The notes: a model not told the origin generated them from the letters alone. Shown: positions 8,858 to 18,341, numbered from the stretch's first letter. The stretch is 64,000 nucleotides of DNA from Pseudomonas sp. 8Z (GCF_902506535.1 NZ_LR733825.1:561206-625205), one strand, 5' to 3'. Numbers and translations are program-made.

Positions 8858-9295
8858 TCAGCTCTTGCTGACATACATGGTGATTTCGGCTCTGAATACA
8901 GCCGTGTCCCCCACATAGGCCATCACGGGCACCTTGATGTCTCCTTCTTGCGTCCAATCAATAGCGCTGCCGTCAGCTATGGCGCGTACATCGCCTTTGG
9001 CCTTGGCCAGGTACTCCACTGTCATGCCGCGAGGAATCCAGCGGTAGTCGGTGGGAATTGATACGTCAGTCATGGTGCCGGCAGCCAGTTCAGCGGCGTT
9101 GCACAGGGCAATGGCATGCACGGTGCCGAGGTGGTTGAGCACTTCACGACGCTTGGGGAATGTCACTTCGGCGTAACCTGGGCGCAGTTCGATGAATTGT
9201 GGGGATATGCTGGCGAAGTAGGGCGCTAGCTGGCCGATCATCGCGCTGAATTGGGCGGGGCCGACCTGTTCATACATCTGCATCATCTGGCTCAT
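8858..9295 (-). CDS. Hotdog-fold thioesterase-like protein (DUF4442/PaaI type)
   Basis: A 145-residue single hotdog domain. The hydrophobic helix with the HAIALCNAAELAAGTM segment corresponds to the central hotdog helix, preceded by a VTFPKRREVLNHLGTVHA strand-turn. Such proteins usually hydrolyse acyl-CoA thioesters. It is divergent from the TetR regulator at 9392, and a 17-bp palindrome lies between the two starts, so this gene is the most likely target of that regulator. Confidence 0.85.
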   Translation of the reverse strand: MSQMMQMYEQVGPAQFSAMIGQLAPYFASISPQFIELRPGYAEVTFPKRREVLNHLGTVHAIALCNAAELAAGTMTDVSIPTDYRWIPRGMTVEYLAKAKGDVRAIADGSAIDWTQEGDIKVPVMAYVGDTAVFRAEITMYVSKS

Positions 9296-9346
9296 AGGTG
9301 CTCCTGTGTGATAAGTGAGGAGTGGCGCCTAGGCAGTATAAGTAAA

Positions 9347-9363
9347 CTAGAAAGTTATTCTAG
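9347..9363. promoter_or_regulatory. Candidate TetR operator CTAGAA-N5-TTCTAG
   Basis: A perfect 6-bp inverted repeat with a 5-bp spacer, centred 37 bp before the TetR-family start at 9392 and about 60 bp before the divergent hotdog start at 9295. Size, symmetry and position fit an autoregulatory TetR operator covering both promoters. This assignment is inferred from position. Confidence 0.65.
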
Positions 9364-9391
9364 AAATGTTTTCCATTTTGCTGGGGGCTTT

Positions 9392-9970
9392 ATGGCTCGT
9401 CGCTCTCGTAAAGACGAGATTCTCCAGGCTGCGTTAGCCTGTTTTACCGAGTTTGGGGTGGATGCCACCACCATCGAGATGATCCGTGATCGCTCGGGCG
9501 CCAGCATTGGTAGCCTCTATCACCATTTCGGTAACAAGGAGCGCATTATCGCTGCGCTTTATCTGGAAGGTACGGCTCAGTATGCGGCGCAACTAGAAGC
9601 TGGTTTCACCAATGCCGCCAGTGCCAAGGCGTGTATTGAACTGGTAGTGACTGGCTATATCGATTGGGTCGTGGCTAACCCGGATTGGGCGCGTTTCATC
9701 TTGCACAGTCGTGGCCGGGTCGAGGCCGGTGAAATGGGTGATGCATTGCGCGAGGCTAATCGTCTGCACGTGCAGCGTATGTTGCAGATGCTGGCCGAAT
9801 ACCAGCGGCAGGGTGCGTTCAAGGCCATGCCGGTCGAGTGTTTCTTCTCGGTGGTTATTGGCCCGAGCCATGATTTCGCCCGTAATTGGCTGGCTGGGCG
9901 TACTCAGGCGGCATTGACTGAATGCCGCGACCTGCTGGCGCAAATCGCTTGGGAGTCAGTTAGCGCTTGA
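9392..9970 (+). CDS. TetR/AcrR-family transcriptional regulator
   Basis: A 192-residue regulator. The N-terminal helix-turn-helix reads KDEILQAALACFTEFGVDATT...GASIGSLYHHFGNKERI, the canonical TetR pattern, followed by a ligand-binding domain with no close signature. The ATG at 9392 (MARRSRKDE) was chosen because it starts just before the DNA-binding domain; the frame is open further upstream but lacks homology there. It is divergent from the hotdog gene and probably represses it and itself via the palindrome at 9347-9363. An acyl-CoA type ligand is plausible given the target. Confidence 0.92.
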   Translation: MARRSRKDEILQAALACFTEFGVDATTIEMIRDRSGASIGSLYHHFGNKERIIAALYLEGTAQYAAQLEAGFTNAASAKACIELVVTGYIDWVVANPDWARFILHSRGRVEAGEMGDALREANRLHVQRMLQMLAEYQRQGAFKAMPVECFFSVVIGPSHDFARNWLAGRTQAALTECRDLLAQIAWESVSA

Positions 9971-9999
9971 AAAAAATAGCCCCGCAATGCGGGGCTACT
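9971..9999. terminator. Bidirectional terminator
   Basis: TAGCCCCGC / GCGGGGCTA (9977-9997) with a three-base AAT loop, preceded by a run of A residues that becomes a T-tract on the minus strand. It separates the TetR gene and the DUF934 gene, which converge here. Confidence 0.88.
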
Positions 10000-10014
10000 T
10001 CATGCTGCGGCAGA

Positions 10015-10512
10015 TCAGGCTCTGCGGCGGAACAGCGGCAGTGGCTGGTCGGCAGAGGCCTGGTAGACCTCGCTGTAATCCTCGAATGCCTTGAGGGCGT
10101 CGATGGGATCCTTGTCCGCACGCAGGGCGAAGGCGTCAAAGCCAACACGCTTGAGGGCGAATAATTGGTCACGCAAGACATCGCCAATAGCGCGCACTTC
10201 GCCTTTGTAGCCGTAGCGGGTACGCAGCAGGTAAGCCGTGGAGGAGTGACGGCCATCGGTGAAGGCCGGGAACTCCAGGGCGATCACCTGGAAATGCGCC
10301 AGGTCATCGGCGATTTCCTCGATTTCATCGCCTGCTTCCAGCCATACGCCCAAGCCGCCATCGCGAGCCTTGAGGGCGTGGCCGTGCTCGATCCACAGTG
10401 CCAACGGAACGATGACGTCGTCGCAGTTGGGGATGGCGTCCAGGGTCACGTCCTTGGCCAGCAGGTGCCAGGTTTCGTCGATCACCTGGCCGTTCTTAAT
10501 GATTCGCTGCAT
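10015..10512 (-). CDS. DUF934 protein, sulfite-reductase-associated
   Basis: A 165-residue protein with the DUF934 core (VIVPLALWIEHG..., DGRHSSTAYLLRTRYGYKGEVRAIGDVLRDQLFALKRVGFDAF). The ATG at 10512 overlaps the end of cysI by 17 bp, indicating translational coupling. DUF934 genes follow nitrite/sulfite reductase genes in many proteobacteria, and the family is thought to help in assimilatory sulfite reduction, perhaps as an accessory or electron-transfer partner; a biochemical role is not established to my knowledge. It corresponds to PA1837. Confidence 0.92.
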   Translation of the reverse strand: MQRIIKNGQVIDETWHLLAKDVTLDAIPNCDDVIVPLALWIEHGHALKARDGGLGVWLEAGDEIEEIADDLAHFQVIALEFPAFTDGRHSSTAYLLRTRYGYKGEVRAIGDVLRDQLFALKRVGFDAFALRADKDPIDALKAFEDYSEVYQASADQPLPLFRRRA

Positions 10513-12154
10513 AGACGCGCTCCTTGAACGGGTCGATACCGATGCGGCGATAGGTATCGAGGAAGCTTTCTTCTTCGGTGCGTTGCTCGACGTAGACCTT
10601 GATGATCTTGTCGACCACGTCCGGCATGTCGTCCTGGGCGAAGGACGGGCCGAGGATCTGTGCCAGGCTGGCATCACGACCGGCGCTGCCGCCGAGCGAT
10701 ACCTGGTAGAACTCCTGGCCTTTCTTGTCCACGCCGAGAATGCCGATGTGGCCGACGTGGTGGTGACCGCAGGCGTTCATGCAGCCGGAGATGTTCAGGT
10801 CGAGGTTGCCGATATCGAACAGGTAGTCGAGATCGTCGAAGCGGCGCTGGATGGCTTCGGCTACCGGGATCGACTTGGCGTTGGCCAGCGAGCAGAAGTC
10901 GCCGCCTGGGCAGCAGATGATATCGGTCAGCAGGCCCACGTTTGGCGTGGCGAAACCGTGCTCACGCAGTTCGCCCCAGAGGGTGAACAACTGACGCTGC
11001 TCGACGTCGGCGAGGATGATGTTCTGGTTGTGGCTGTTGCGCACTTCACCGAAGGAGTAGCGGTCGGCCAACTCAGCGATGGTATCGAGTTGCTTATCGG
11101 TGACGTCGCCTGGCGCCACACCGGTGGGCTTGAGCGACAGGGTCACGGCGACATAGCCAGGCTTCTTGTGGGCGAAGGTATTGCGTTGGCGCCAGCGAGC
11201 GAAGCCAGGGTGTTCGGCGTCATGTTGAGCGAGCAGGGCGTCTTCGTCCTGCAGCGACAGATAGGCCGGATCAACGAAGTGCGCGGCGACGCGCGCCACT
11301 TCGGCTTCGGTCAGGGTCATTGGGCCATCTTTGAGGTGTGCCCACTCGGCGTTGACGCGTTCGGCAAACACCTCAGGGGTCAGCGCCTTGACCAGAATCT
11401 TGATGCGCGCCTTGTATTTGTTGTCGCGACGGCCATAGCGGTTGTACACACGCAGGATGGCGTCGAGATAGCTGATCAGGTGCTGCCACGGCAGGAACTC
11501 ATTGATGAAGCTGCCGACGATCGGGGTACGGCCCAGGCCGCCACCGACGGAAACGCGGAAGCCCAGCTCACCGGCTTCGTTCTTCACCGCTTCCAGGCCG
11601 ATGTCATGCACTTCAATGGCGGCGCGGTCGCTCACAGAGCCGTTGACGGCGATCTTGAACTTGCGCGGCAGGTGGCTGAACTCGGGGTGGAAGGTCGACC
11701 ACTGACGAATGATCTCGCACCAGGGGCGCGGATCGACGATCTCGTCCTTGGCCACGCCGGCGAATTGGTCGGTCGTGGTGTTGCGGATGCAGTTACCGCT
11801 GGTCTGGATGGCGTGCATCTGCACGGTGGCCAGCTCGGCGAGAATTTCCGGCACGTCCTCCAGCTCCGGCCAGTTGAACTGCACGTTCTGCCGGGTACTG
11901 ATATGGGCGTAGCCCTTGTCATAGTCGCGGGCGATCTTGGCCATCATCCGTACCTGCGCCGAAGACATCAGGCCGTAGGGCACAGCGACGCGCAGCATCG
12001 GCGCGAAGCGCTGGATATAAAGGCCATTTTGCAGGCGCAGCGGGCGGAACTCCTCGCCACTCAGCTCACCGGCGAGATAGCGACGGGTTTGATCGCGGAA
12101 CTGCTTGACGCGATCCTCGACGATCTTCTGATCGTACTGGTCATATACGTACAT
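10496..12154 (-). CDS. cysI: Assimilatory sulfite reductase haemoprotein (CysI type)
   Basis: A 552-residue siroheme/[4Fe-4S] reductase that reduces sulfite to sulfide. The two cluster motifs are visible: CPGGDFC (Cys-X5-Cys) near residue 416 and GCMNACGHH (Cys-X3-Cys) near residue 457. The N-terminal half has the ferredoxin-like parachute domain with RMMAKIARDYDKGYAHISTR and NVQFNWPELEDVPEILAEL. No flavoprotein CysJ is adjacent, so electrons probably come from ferredoxin or a separate reductase. It is followed, with overlap, by DUF934, as in PA1838-PA1837. The leader from 12155 to about 12300 is the place to look for a CysB site. Confidence 0.93.
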   Translation of the reverse strand: MYVYDQYDQKIVEDRVKQFRDQTRRYLAGELSGEEFRPLRLQNGLYIQRFAPMLRVAVPYGLMSSAQVRMMAKIARDYDKGYAHISTRQNVQFNWPELEDVPEILAELATVQMHAIQTSGNCIRNTTTDQFAGVAKDEIVDPRPWCEIIRQWSTFHPEFSHLPRKFKIAVNGSVSDRAAIEVHDIGLEAVKNEAGELGFRVSVGGGLGRTPIVGSFINEFLPWQHLISYLDAILRVYNRYGRRDNKYKARIKILVKALTPEVFAERVNAEWAHLKDGPMTLTEAEVARVAAHFVDPAYLSLQDEDALLAQHDAEHPGFARWRQRNTFAHKKPGYVAVTLSLKPTGVAPGDVTDKQLDTIAELADRYSFGEVRNSHNQNIILADVEQRQLFTLWGELREHGFATPNVGLLTDIICCPGGDFCSLANAKSIPVAEAIQRRFDDLDYLFDIGNLDLNISGCMNACGHHHVGHIGILGVDKKGQEFYQVSLGGSAGRDASLAQILGPSFAQDDMPDVVDKIIKVYVEQRTEEESFLDTYRRIGIDPFKERVYAANH

Positions 12155-12571
12155 GAAGGGTCCTGTATTTCAGGCTACTGCCAATCAGCGCGCACGGCCG
12201 CGCACCCCGTATGAACACGGAGCCGGGGCACGATACCAGCTCAGCTTTATGCGTAAAAGTGAAGTTTGAATATATAAGCTGATCATTTAGTAATAAGTAG
12301 GATTGATGCCTCCTCGGTAGAGCCTTGAGCGATGAATAGGGCTGGTCTTAACTCCTATCAACCGCTTACGCAAACAGGCAGGGAAAGGCATGAGCAAGCA
12401 TGGTGATGTCGAGCTTGGCGATGGAGCGGTGGATGTCTGGCTATTTTTCTCGTCCCTAACGGCGCGTTTTCGGCAGTGCTCGTTAGTCGTTTTGGTTGAT
12501 CTGGAGTCTGCGGTTCTGTGTTTTTCTGTCGCTATGCTTATACTGCGTCCACTCAGGGAGGGTGTCTTGCG
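12155..12571. other. Intergenic region between cysI and the binding-protein gene
   Basis: 417 bp without a convincing gene. It must carry the divergent promoters of cysI (minus) and the periplasmic protein (plus). The AT-rich block around 12262-12300 (TATATAAGCTGATCATTTAG...) is the most promoter-like part. A 61-codon open frame at 12390-12575 has no recognisable features and was not accepted. Confidence 0.6.
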
Positions 12572-13633
12572 GTGATCAGGTGGTTGCTGGGCCTCAGCGT
12601 CATGCTATGGGCTGCCTTGGCTACAGCGGCAGGTAACCCTGTCACTGTGGTATTCATCAACCCTGGCTATAGCAGTGAGCCATTCTGGGTCGACTACAGC
12701 CGTTTCATGCGCGAAGCGGCTGAGCAGCTCGGCATGCAGTTTGAAGTGTTATATGGCGAGCGCGACATCACGCGTATGCAGCAAATGGCTCGCCAGATAA
12801 GCCGTTCAACCTCGCCCCCGGATTACCTGCTTTTCACTAACGAACAGTTCGTAGGTCCGCAGATTTTGCGTGCGTTCGAAGGGGGGCGGACACGCTTGTT
12901 TGCCTTGCACAGCACCCTCAGCCCTGAGCAGCAGAAGCGCACAGGTGGTAGTCGCGAGCGTTATACGAATTGGATTGGCAGTCTGGTTCCCAATGATGAG
13001 GAAGCCGGTTACCTGTTGGCGCGTGCCTTGGTTGCGCAGGCCGATGGCAAGCCTGTACAGATGCTGGCGTTCACAGGCGTCAAGCAGACGCCATCAGCCA
13101 CCTTACGTCTTGATGGATTGCGCCGCGCCTTGGCTGATGCGCCTAACGTACACCTCGAACAGGCCTTGTATGGTGAGTGGCAACAGCGGCGCGCCTATGA
13201 GCAATCTCGGGCATTGTTACCGCGTTACCCTGATTTGCAATGGATCTGGTCTGCCAATGACGAAATGACTTTTGGTGTCATGCAAGCGGCACAAGAGCTT
13301 GGTCGCAGCCTTCGCTACGCAAGCATGAATAACTCTGCGCGCGTGCTGCAGGCGCGTATCGATGGGCGTATCGATGTGTTGGCCAGTGGGCACTTTCTGC
13401 TCGGTGGTTGTGCCTTGGTGATGATCTACGATCATGCCAATGATGTGGACTTTGCTGAGCGAGGCGGCAAGGATCAGATTGCTCGTTTGTTGCGGCTGAT
13501 CGATGCGGAGCAGGCGCGCACGCTTGCGCAGCATCTGCAACGTAGGCGAATCGATGTCGATTTCACTCGTTTCAGTGCCGCCCTCAACCCCGCAGGGGCC
13601 GGTGCCTGCTCCATCGATTCGTTGCTGCAATGA
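12572..13633 (+). CDS. Periplasmic substrate-binding protein (type I PBP fold), orphan
   Basis: A 353-residue protein from GTG 12572, preceded by AGGGAGG. A Sec signal peptide (hydrophobic residues 4-16, cleavage after ATAA) leads into VTVVFINPGYSSEPFWVDYSRFM, which is typical of the ABC-type sugar-binding/LacI-like periplasmic fold; SANDEMTFGVMQAAQELG is the conserved second-domain strand-helix. An ATG 18 codons upstream is possible but would disrupt the signal peptide. No ABC permease or ATPase is next to it, so it may serve a sensor or a distant transporter. The neighbours are a DAO oxidase and an amino-acid chemoreceptor. Confidence 0.82.
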   Translation: MIRWLLGLSVMLWAALATAAGNPVTVVFINPGYSSEPFWVDYSRFMREAAEQLGMQFEVLYGERDITRMQQMARQISRSTSPPDYLLFTNEQFVGPQILRAFEGGRTRLFALHSTLSPEQQKRTGGSRERYTNWIGSLVPNDEEAGYLLARALVAQADGKPVQMLAFTGVKQTPSATLRLDGLRRALADAPNVHLEQALYGEWQQRRAYEQSRALLPRYPDLQWIWSANDEMTFGVMQAAQELGRSLRYASMNNSARVLQARIDGRIDVLASGHFLLGGCALVMIYDHANDVDFAERGGKDQIARLLRLIDAEQARTLAQHLQRRRIDVDFTRFSAALNPAGAGACSIDSLLQ

Positions 13634-13808
13634 TCAGCTACTGGCAAGAGCAGCGTTAGCACGAACCAAGGCATGAAAATCATCCCCTTTAGCTTGTCAC
13701 GACTAGATTGCCGACCTTGGGCTTGTTGCTCTGCTGTTGGGCGCGTCGCAAGACATCAAGCAATCGTCACTGCTAGCCTTGCGTCATCGTTCGATGGCGG
13801 AGGCGTAG

Positions 13809-15215
13809 ATGAACACTGGGTGCAACATCAGCTTGTGGATGGATCTGCTCGATGATTCGTTGCAAGCCAGGCCAAGCTTGCAGGCTGATATTCAGGCCGA
13901 TGTAGCGATTATTGGGGCCGGCTATACCGGGCTGTGGACAGCCTATTACCTCAAACGCCACGCGCCACAATTGCGTATCGTGATTCTGGAGGGCGAGACG
14001 GCCGGTTTCGGCGCCTCCGGGCGTAACGGTGGTTGGTTGATGGGTAACTTGCTCGGCGAGGATCGTCTGCTGACAGGCCTTTCGCCTGCTCAGCGCAAGG
14101 CATCCTTCGAGCTGCTGCACGGCATTCCTGATGAGGTGGCTGAGGTCATCGCCCGTGAAGGCATCGACTGCGACCTGCGTAAAGGCGGCGTGCTGTATTG
14201 CGCTGCACGTTACCCTGAGCAGGAAGTGCGCCTGCGCGAATATCTTGCGCACTTGAGAGCGCTGGGGCTGGGTGACGAAGACTATCGCTGGCTGATGCCG
14301 AACGAGCTGGCGGAGCAACTGCACGTGGCCAATGCCAACGGCGCGCTATACAGCCCGCATTGCGCGACCATTCAGCCAGCCAAATTGGTGCGTGGCTTGG
14401 CGCGCTGCGTCGCAGGTATGGGCGTCGAACTGTATGAGCGCAGCCCGGTGATTGACTGGCAGCCAGGCTTGGTGCGTACCGAGAAGGCTCATGTCACAGC
14501 CGATTGGGTGGTGCCGGCCATCGAAGGCTACGCCACGACCCTGCCGCCGTTTGGCAATCACCAGCTACCGGTACAGAGCCTGATCGTTGCCAGCGAGCCG
14601 TTGTCGGCGGATACCTGGGCAGGTATCGGCCTTGCACGCGGTCAGGCCTTCAGCGAGTTCAGCAGGCAGGTCACCTATGGCCAGCGCAGCCTTGATGATC
14701 GATTGATTTTCGGTGCGCGGGGCGGCTACCGCTTTGGTGGTGGACTGCGCAGTGACTTCAATTTGACAGATGGCGAGCTCGCGCTACGCCGCTACTTGAT
14801 TGGGGAGATATTCCCGCAACTGCGCAATGTGCGTTTCACCCATTCATGGGGCGGCAATCTGGGAATGGCAAGGCGTTTCAAGCCACACATGCTGCGTGAT
14901 AGGGGAAATCGCATTGCGCTGTCTGGTGGTTATGGTGGCGAAGGTGTCGGCGCCAGCAACCTAGGTGGCCGTACCCTTGCGGATCTTATCCTTGGGCGTG
15001 ACAGCGAACTGCTGCGCCAGCCCTGGGTGTTGAGTGACAGTCCAGTTGCTCGTTTGAGTCGCTGGGAGCCCGAACCCTGCCGTTGGCTGGGGTACAACGC
15101 GATCATTCGCAGCTTCGTGCATGAGGATGCGGTGCTCGCCAACCCGCGTAGTGCAGTCTGGCGTCGGCGCCTGGCGCAAGCATTGGCGGCACGCCTGGAG
15201 CGCCTGATGTGCTGA
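13809..15215 (+). CDS. FAD-dependent DAO-family oxidoreductase (PuuB/OrdL-like)
   Basis: A 468-residue flavoprotein with the FAD-binding motif VAIIGAGYTGLWTAYYL near residue 32, a GFGASGRNGGW segment close to residue 72, and a C-terminal GGYGGEGVGASNLGGRTLADL. These are features of the DAO family that includes gamma-glutamylputrescine oxidase and other amine or amino-acid oxidases. The substrate is not readable; an amine or N-substituted amino acid is likely. The N-terminal ISLWMDLLDD stretch is typical of this subgroup and supports the ATG at 13809. It lies 175 bp after the binding-protein gene and converges on the chemoreceptor. Confidence 0.87.
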   Translation: MNTGCNISLWMDLLDDSLQARPSLQADIQADVAIIGAGYTGLWTAYYLKRHAPQLRIVILEGETAGFGASGRNGGWLMGNLLGEDRLLTGLSPAQRKASFELLHGIPDEVAEVIAREGIDCDLRKGGVLYCAARYPEQEVRLREYLAHLRALGLGDEDYRWLMPNELAEQLHVANANGALYSPHCATIQPAKLVRGLARCVAGMGVELYERSPVIDWQPGLVRTEKAHVTADWVVPAIEGYATTLPPFGNHQLPVQSLIVASEPLSADTWAGIGLARGQAFSEFSRQVTYGQRSLDDRLIFGARGGYRFGGGLRSDFNLTDGELALRRYLIGEIFPQLRNVRFTHSWGGNLGMARRFKPHMLRDRGNRIALSGGYGGEGVGASNLGGRTLADLILGRDSELLRQPWVLSDSPVARLSRWEPEPCRWLGYNAIIRSFVHEDAVLANPRSAVWRRRLAQALAARLERLMC

Positions 15216-15252
15216 GCGAGATGGCGGCGAGTTGGCCGCCGCCAGGCTCAGC
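15211..15252. terminator. Long hairpin between convergent genes
   Basis: GCTGAGC (15211-15217, overlapping the oxidase stop codon) pairs with GCTCAGC (15246-15252), and an inner GGCGGC/GCCGCC stem strengthens it. It lacks a T-tract but sits exactly between the two convergent stops. Confidence 0.6.
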
Positions 15253-15260
15253 GTCTTGGC

Positions 15261-17144
15261 TCAGACCTTGAAACGTCCCAGCAAGCGATCCTGCTGGCTC
15301 ACTTGCTCAACCATCGATGCACACTGGCTTACTTGCTGCTCAGCGCCACCTGCCAGCTCCTGACTGATGTCACGGATATTGGTGGTGTTGCGGTTGATCT
15401 CTTCGGTCGTGGCGCTTTGCTCTTCAGCGGCTGTGGCGATTTGCAGGTTCATATCATTGATGCGGGTGATCGCTTCGCGAATGCGACCGAGCATATCGTT
15501 GGCCGCGCTGGCTTCTTCGGCCGTCTTGCTGGCCGTGTCACGATTTTGCTGCATACGGCTCTCGGCCTGGCGTACGCCGCCTTGCAACTGATCGATCATT
15601 TGGCGGATTTCTTGCGTTGCCTGTTGTGTACGAGAAGCCAGTGAGCGGACTTCGTCGGCCACCACGGCAAAACCTCGCCCTGACTCGCCTGCCCGTGCGG
15701 CTTCGATGGCCGCATTGAGTGCCAGCAGGTTGGTCTGTTCGGCAATGCTGGTGATGACTTGCAGGATCGACTCGATGTTTTGGCTGAGCTTGGCCAACTC
15801 ATTGATCGCCTGGCTGGTTTCGTCCATCTCGTCGGCTAGATGGCGGATCGCCGAGCTGGACTTGGATACCACGCGTACGCCGTTCTCCGTCTCTTCGTTG
15901 GCGGCTTGCGCAGCATGTGCGGCGCTTTGTGCGTTGCGTGCCACTTCCTCGGCGGTAGACGCCATTTCCTGCATTGCGGTGGCCAGTTGATCCAGCTCCT
16001 GCAACTGCACCTGCAGGCGGCGGGCGGCCTGCTCCGATTCGTTGGAGGTCAGCGCGGTGCTCTCACGCACCTGGTGCGCGCTGCCCATTACGTTGCCGAT
16101 CAGGTTCTGCAGGGTCTGCAGGAAACGGTTGAATTCCTGCGACAGCTCGCCAATTTCGTCCTTGCTATGGATGGGCAGACGATAGGTCAGATCGCCTTCG
16201 CCGCTATTGATTTCGCGCAGAGACGTGCTGAGCAGGGCGAGTGGTTTGAGCAGATGGCGCATCAACAAACCCAGCGCCAGGAGGCTGATGGCGACACCGG
16301 TAACAGTACCGATTACGGCCAGCCAGGTAAGGTGATTGGCTTCGGCCATGACGATGCTTTCATCCAGTACCACGCCGATATACCAGTCCATGCCGCGCAG
16401 GTTGGGCAGTGGCGTGAAAGACAGCAGCAGGCGTTTGCCGTCGATATCGATTTCACGCAGTTCTTTGTCCAGCGAGAGTTTCTGGTTGCCGAAGAGTTCG
16501 CTGATCGGTTTGCCGTTATGCTCGGCCTGCGGATGGGAAATGATGTTGCCCGAGTGACTGAGCAAGAAGGCATAGCCGGCGCCGTTGAAGTCCAGCGTGT
16601 TGATTGCGTCGGCAACACTATTGAGACGAATATCGCCGCCGAATACACCGAGGAATTTACCCTTGTCACTGATCTTGGCGACGGCTGAGATGAGTGTTTC
16701 GCCAGTGGTGGAGTCGACATAGGGTTCGGTCAATACAGCCTGGTTCGCCGCCTTGCCGGTTGCGTACCAGGGGCGCACACGGCCGTCATAGTCGGGGCGC
16801 GGATTCCAGCTATCACTGTTCTTGAGCGTCTGGCCGGTGGCATCCAGTGCGCCAAATATCAGGAGGAACTCGCTCTTGAGTAGCGGCAGATCGAATATTC
16901 GTTGGTTGGCTTCGGGGGTGTACTCGCTGTCGATGGTGGCGGCGAGCAGATCCATCAGGCGCAGTTTGGCGTTCAGCCAGTTTTCGATCTGCCGGGCCAG
17001 TGAGTTGCTGGTTTCGGAGATGCTCGACTCGACCTGGCTGCGCAATGTCTTATGCAGTTGATTGACTTGCAGCATGGATAGCAGGCTGATGGTCAAAACC
17101 AGTACGCAGGCTGCGGCTATGCCAGCCTTATGGGCAATTTTCAT
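15261..17144 (-). CDS. Methyl-accepting chemotaxis protein, dCache amino-acid receptor (PctA-like)
   Basis: A 627-residue chemoreceptor: N-terminal membrane helix, periplasmic double-Cache domain to about residue 275, second helix, HAMP, and a signalling domain with the hairpin tip [19 protein letters not shown]. The sensor carries the amino-acid-binding motif: Y-x4-R-x-WY in YDGRVRPWY, then PYVD, then D in GVFGGD. Counting from the WY pair, the last Asp falls 44 residues later, the Y129-to-D173 spacing recalled for PctA. I therefore infer that it senses L-amino acids. ATG 17144 has a GGAG site; a 13-residue-longer reading lacks one. No C-terminal CheR pentapeptide is seen. Confidence 0.93.
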   Translation of the reverse strand: MKIAHKAGIAAACVLVLTISLLSMLQVNQLHKTLRSQVESSISETSNSLARQIENWLNAKLRLMDLLAATIDSEYTPEANQRIFDLPLLKSEFLLIFGALDATGQTLKNSDSWNPRPDYDGRVRPWYATGKAANQAVLTEPYVDSTTGETLISAVAKISDKGKFLGVFGGDIRLNSVADAINTLDFNGAGYAFLLSHSGNIISHPQAEHNGKPISELFGNQKLSLDKELREIDIDGKRLLLSFTPLPNLRGMDWYIGVVLDESIVMAEANHLTWLAVIGTVTGVAISLLALGLLMRHLLKPLALLSTSLREINSGEGDLTYRLPIHSKDEIGELSQEFNRFLQTLQNLIGNVMGSAHQVRESTALTSNESEQAARRLQVQLQELDQLATAMQEMASTAEEVARNAQSAAHAAQAANEETENGVRVVSKSSSAIRHLADEMDETSQAINELAKLSQNIESILQVITSIAEQTNLLALNAAIEAARAGESGRGFAVVADEVRSLASRTQQATQEIRQMIDQLQGGVRQAESRMQQNRDTASKTAEEASAANDMLGRIREAITRINDMNLQIATAAEEQSATTEEINRNTTNIRDISQELAGGAEQQVSQCASMVEQVSQQDRLLGRFKV

Positions 17145-17271
17145 GGGATCTCCTGCGGCACTATGCACGCGTCCGTTCAGCATTTTTCACGCAGATGTGT
17201 GGCATCTGCTGAGATTTTCTTTTCAGTGCTATCGGCTTCAAACCGCCGGACTTGAGCGATTGAGGGCGATT

Positions 17272-18327
17272 TTAAGGGGCCAGGCGACCGGGCAATTTGC
17301 GATCGAGGTTACGCACCTTGATCAAGTCGGTGGCACGGGCGCGTAGTTGTCCGCAGCCGCCGTCAACGTCCTGGCCAGCCGAGTTGCGCACCTTGGTTAG
17401 CACGCCACGACTATGCAAGTAACGCACTATCTCGACGATGCGCTCGCCATCCGGGCGCTGGTAGTCGTCGGCTTCCAGGCTGTTGTAGGGAATCAGGTTG
17501 AGCACAGCGAACTTGCCCTTGAACAGGCGCAGGATGTTGTCCATTTCCTCCTGGCTGTCGTTGATGCCCTTGAGCAGCGTCCACTGGTACTGGATGGGGT
17601 AGTCGATGGTGCGGGCATAGGCCTCGCCCAGTTCCATCAATTCCTCGGGGTCGATGCGCGGCGCTTTGGGCAGCAGCCGCTGGCGCAGCTCGGCATCGGT
17701 GGTATGCAGCGACAGGGCCAGGGCTGGGCGTACACGCTGCTGTGGCAAACGCTCGAAAACGCGCGGATCGCCCACCGTGGAGAACACCAGGTTGCGTTGG
17801 CCGATACCACCCTCGGTGCCGAGCAGGTCGATGGCCTCCAGCACGTTGTCGAGGTTGTGCGCGGGCTCGCCCATGCCCATGAATACGACTTTCTTGACCG
17901 GGCGAAAGCGTCGGCCAAGCGCGACCTGGGCGACCATCTCGGCGCTGCTGAGCTGGCGCAGCAGGCCGCTCTTGCCGGTCATGCAGAACACGCAACCGAC
18001 GGCGCAACCAACCTGGCTGGAGATGCACAGGCCGTCGCGTGGCAACAGCACACTTTCCACCATCTGCTTGTCGGCCAGCTCTACCAGCAGGCGTGCCGAG
18101 CCGTCGGCGCCGGGATGCTCTGAGCGTAGACGGGCAAGGCCGTCGAGATCCGCCGCCAAGGCTGGCAGCGCTTCGCGCACCGTTAGCGGCAGGAAATTTT
18201 CGGTCTTCTGGTGCTTGGTGCCGGTGTCCAGCGGCTTACCCTGCAGCCAGGCACGGGTAATGCGCCCGATGTGCTGGGGTTTGGCGCCAAGGTCGGCGAG
18301 GCGTTGGGTGATGTCGGAGAGCTGCAT
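17272..18327 (-). CDS. RlmN/Cfr-family radical SAM RNA methyltransferase
   Basis: A 351-residue enzyme. The radical-SAM cluster motif CAVGCVFC supplies C108, C112 and C115. C101 (in GLCISSQVG) and C325 (in DGGCGQLRA) match the two extra Cys of RlmN used in the methyl-Cys mechanism. The family adds a methyl to C2 (or C8) of adenosines in 23S rRNA or tRNA. The housekeeping rlmN of Pseudomonas normally lies near ndk/pilF, so this is probably a second paralogue corresponding to PA1839, whose exact target I do not know. The ATG at 18327 was chosen over a longer non-homologous frame. Confidence 0.88.
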   Translation of the reverse strand: MQLSDITQRLADLGAKPQHIGRITRAWLQGKPLDTGTKHQKTENFLPLTVREALPALAADLDGLARLRSEHPGADGSARLLVELADKQMVESVLLPRDGLCISSQVGCAVGCVFCMTGKSGLLRQLSSAEMVAQVALGRRFRPVKKVVFMGMGEPAHNLDNVLEAIDLLGTEGGIGQRNLVFSTVGDPRVFERLPQQRVRPALALSLHTTDAELRQRLLPKAPRIDPEELMELGEAYARTIDYPIQYQWTLLKGINDSQEEMDNILRLFKGKFAVLNLIPYNSLEADDYQRPDGERIVEIVRYLHSRGVLTKVRNSAGQDVDGGCGQLRARATDLIKVRNLDRKLPGRLAP

Positions 18328-18341
18328 GGGCGCGGATGCTA

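Noticed and set aside
10259..12214. A 651-codon open frame antisense to cysI
   Set aside because: It opposes a well-supported sulfite reductase gene and has no recognisable motif or ribosome site.
12390..12575. Possible 61-residue hydrophobic small protein
   Set aside because: No clear ribosome site, no family similarity, and it overlaps the likely promoter and start of the binding-protein gene.
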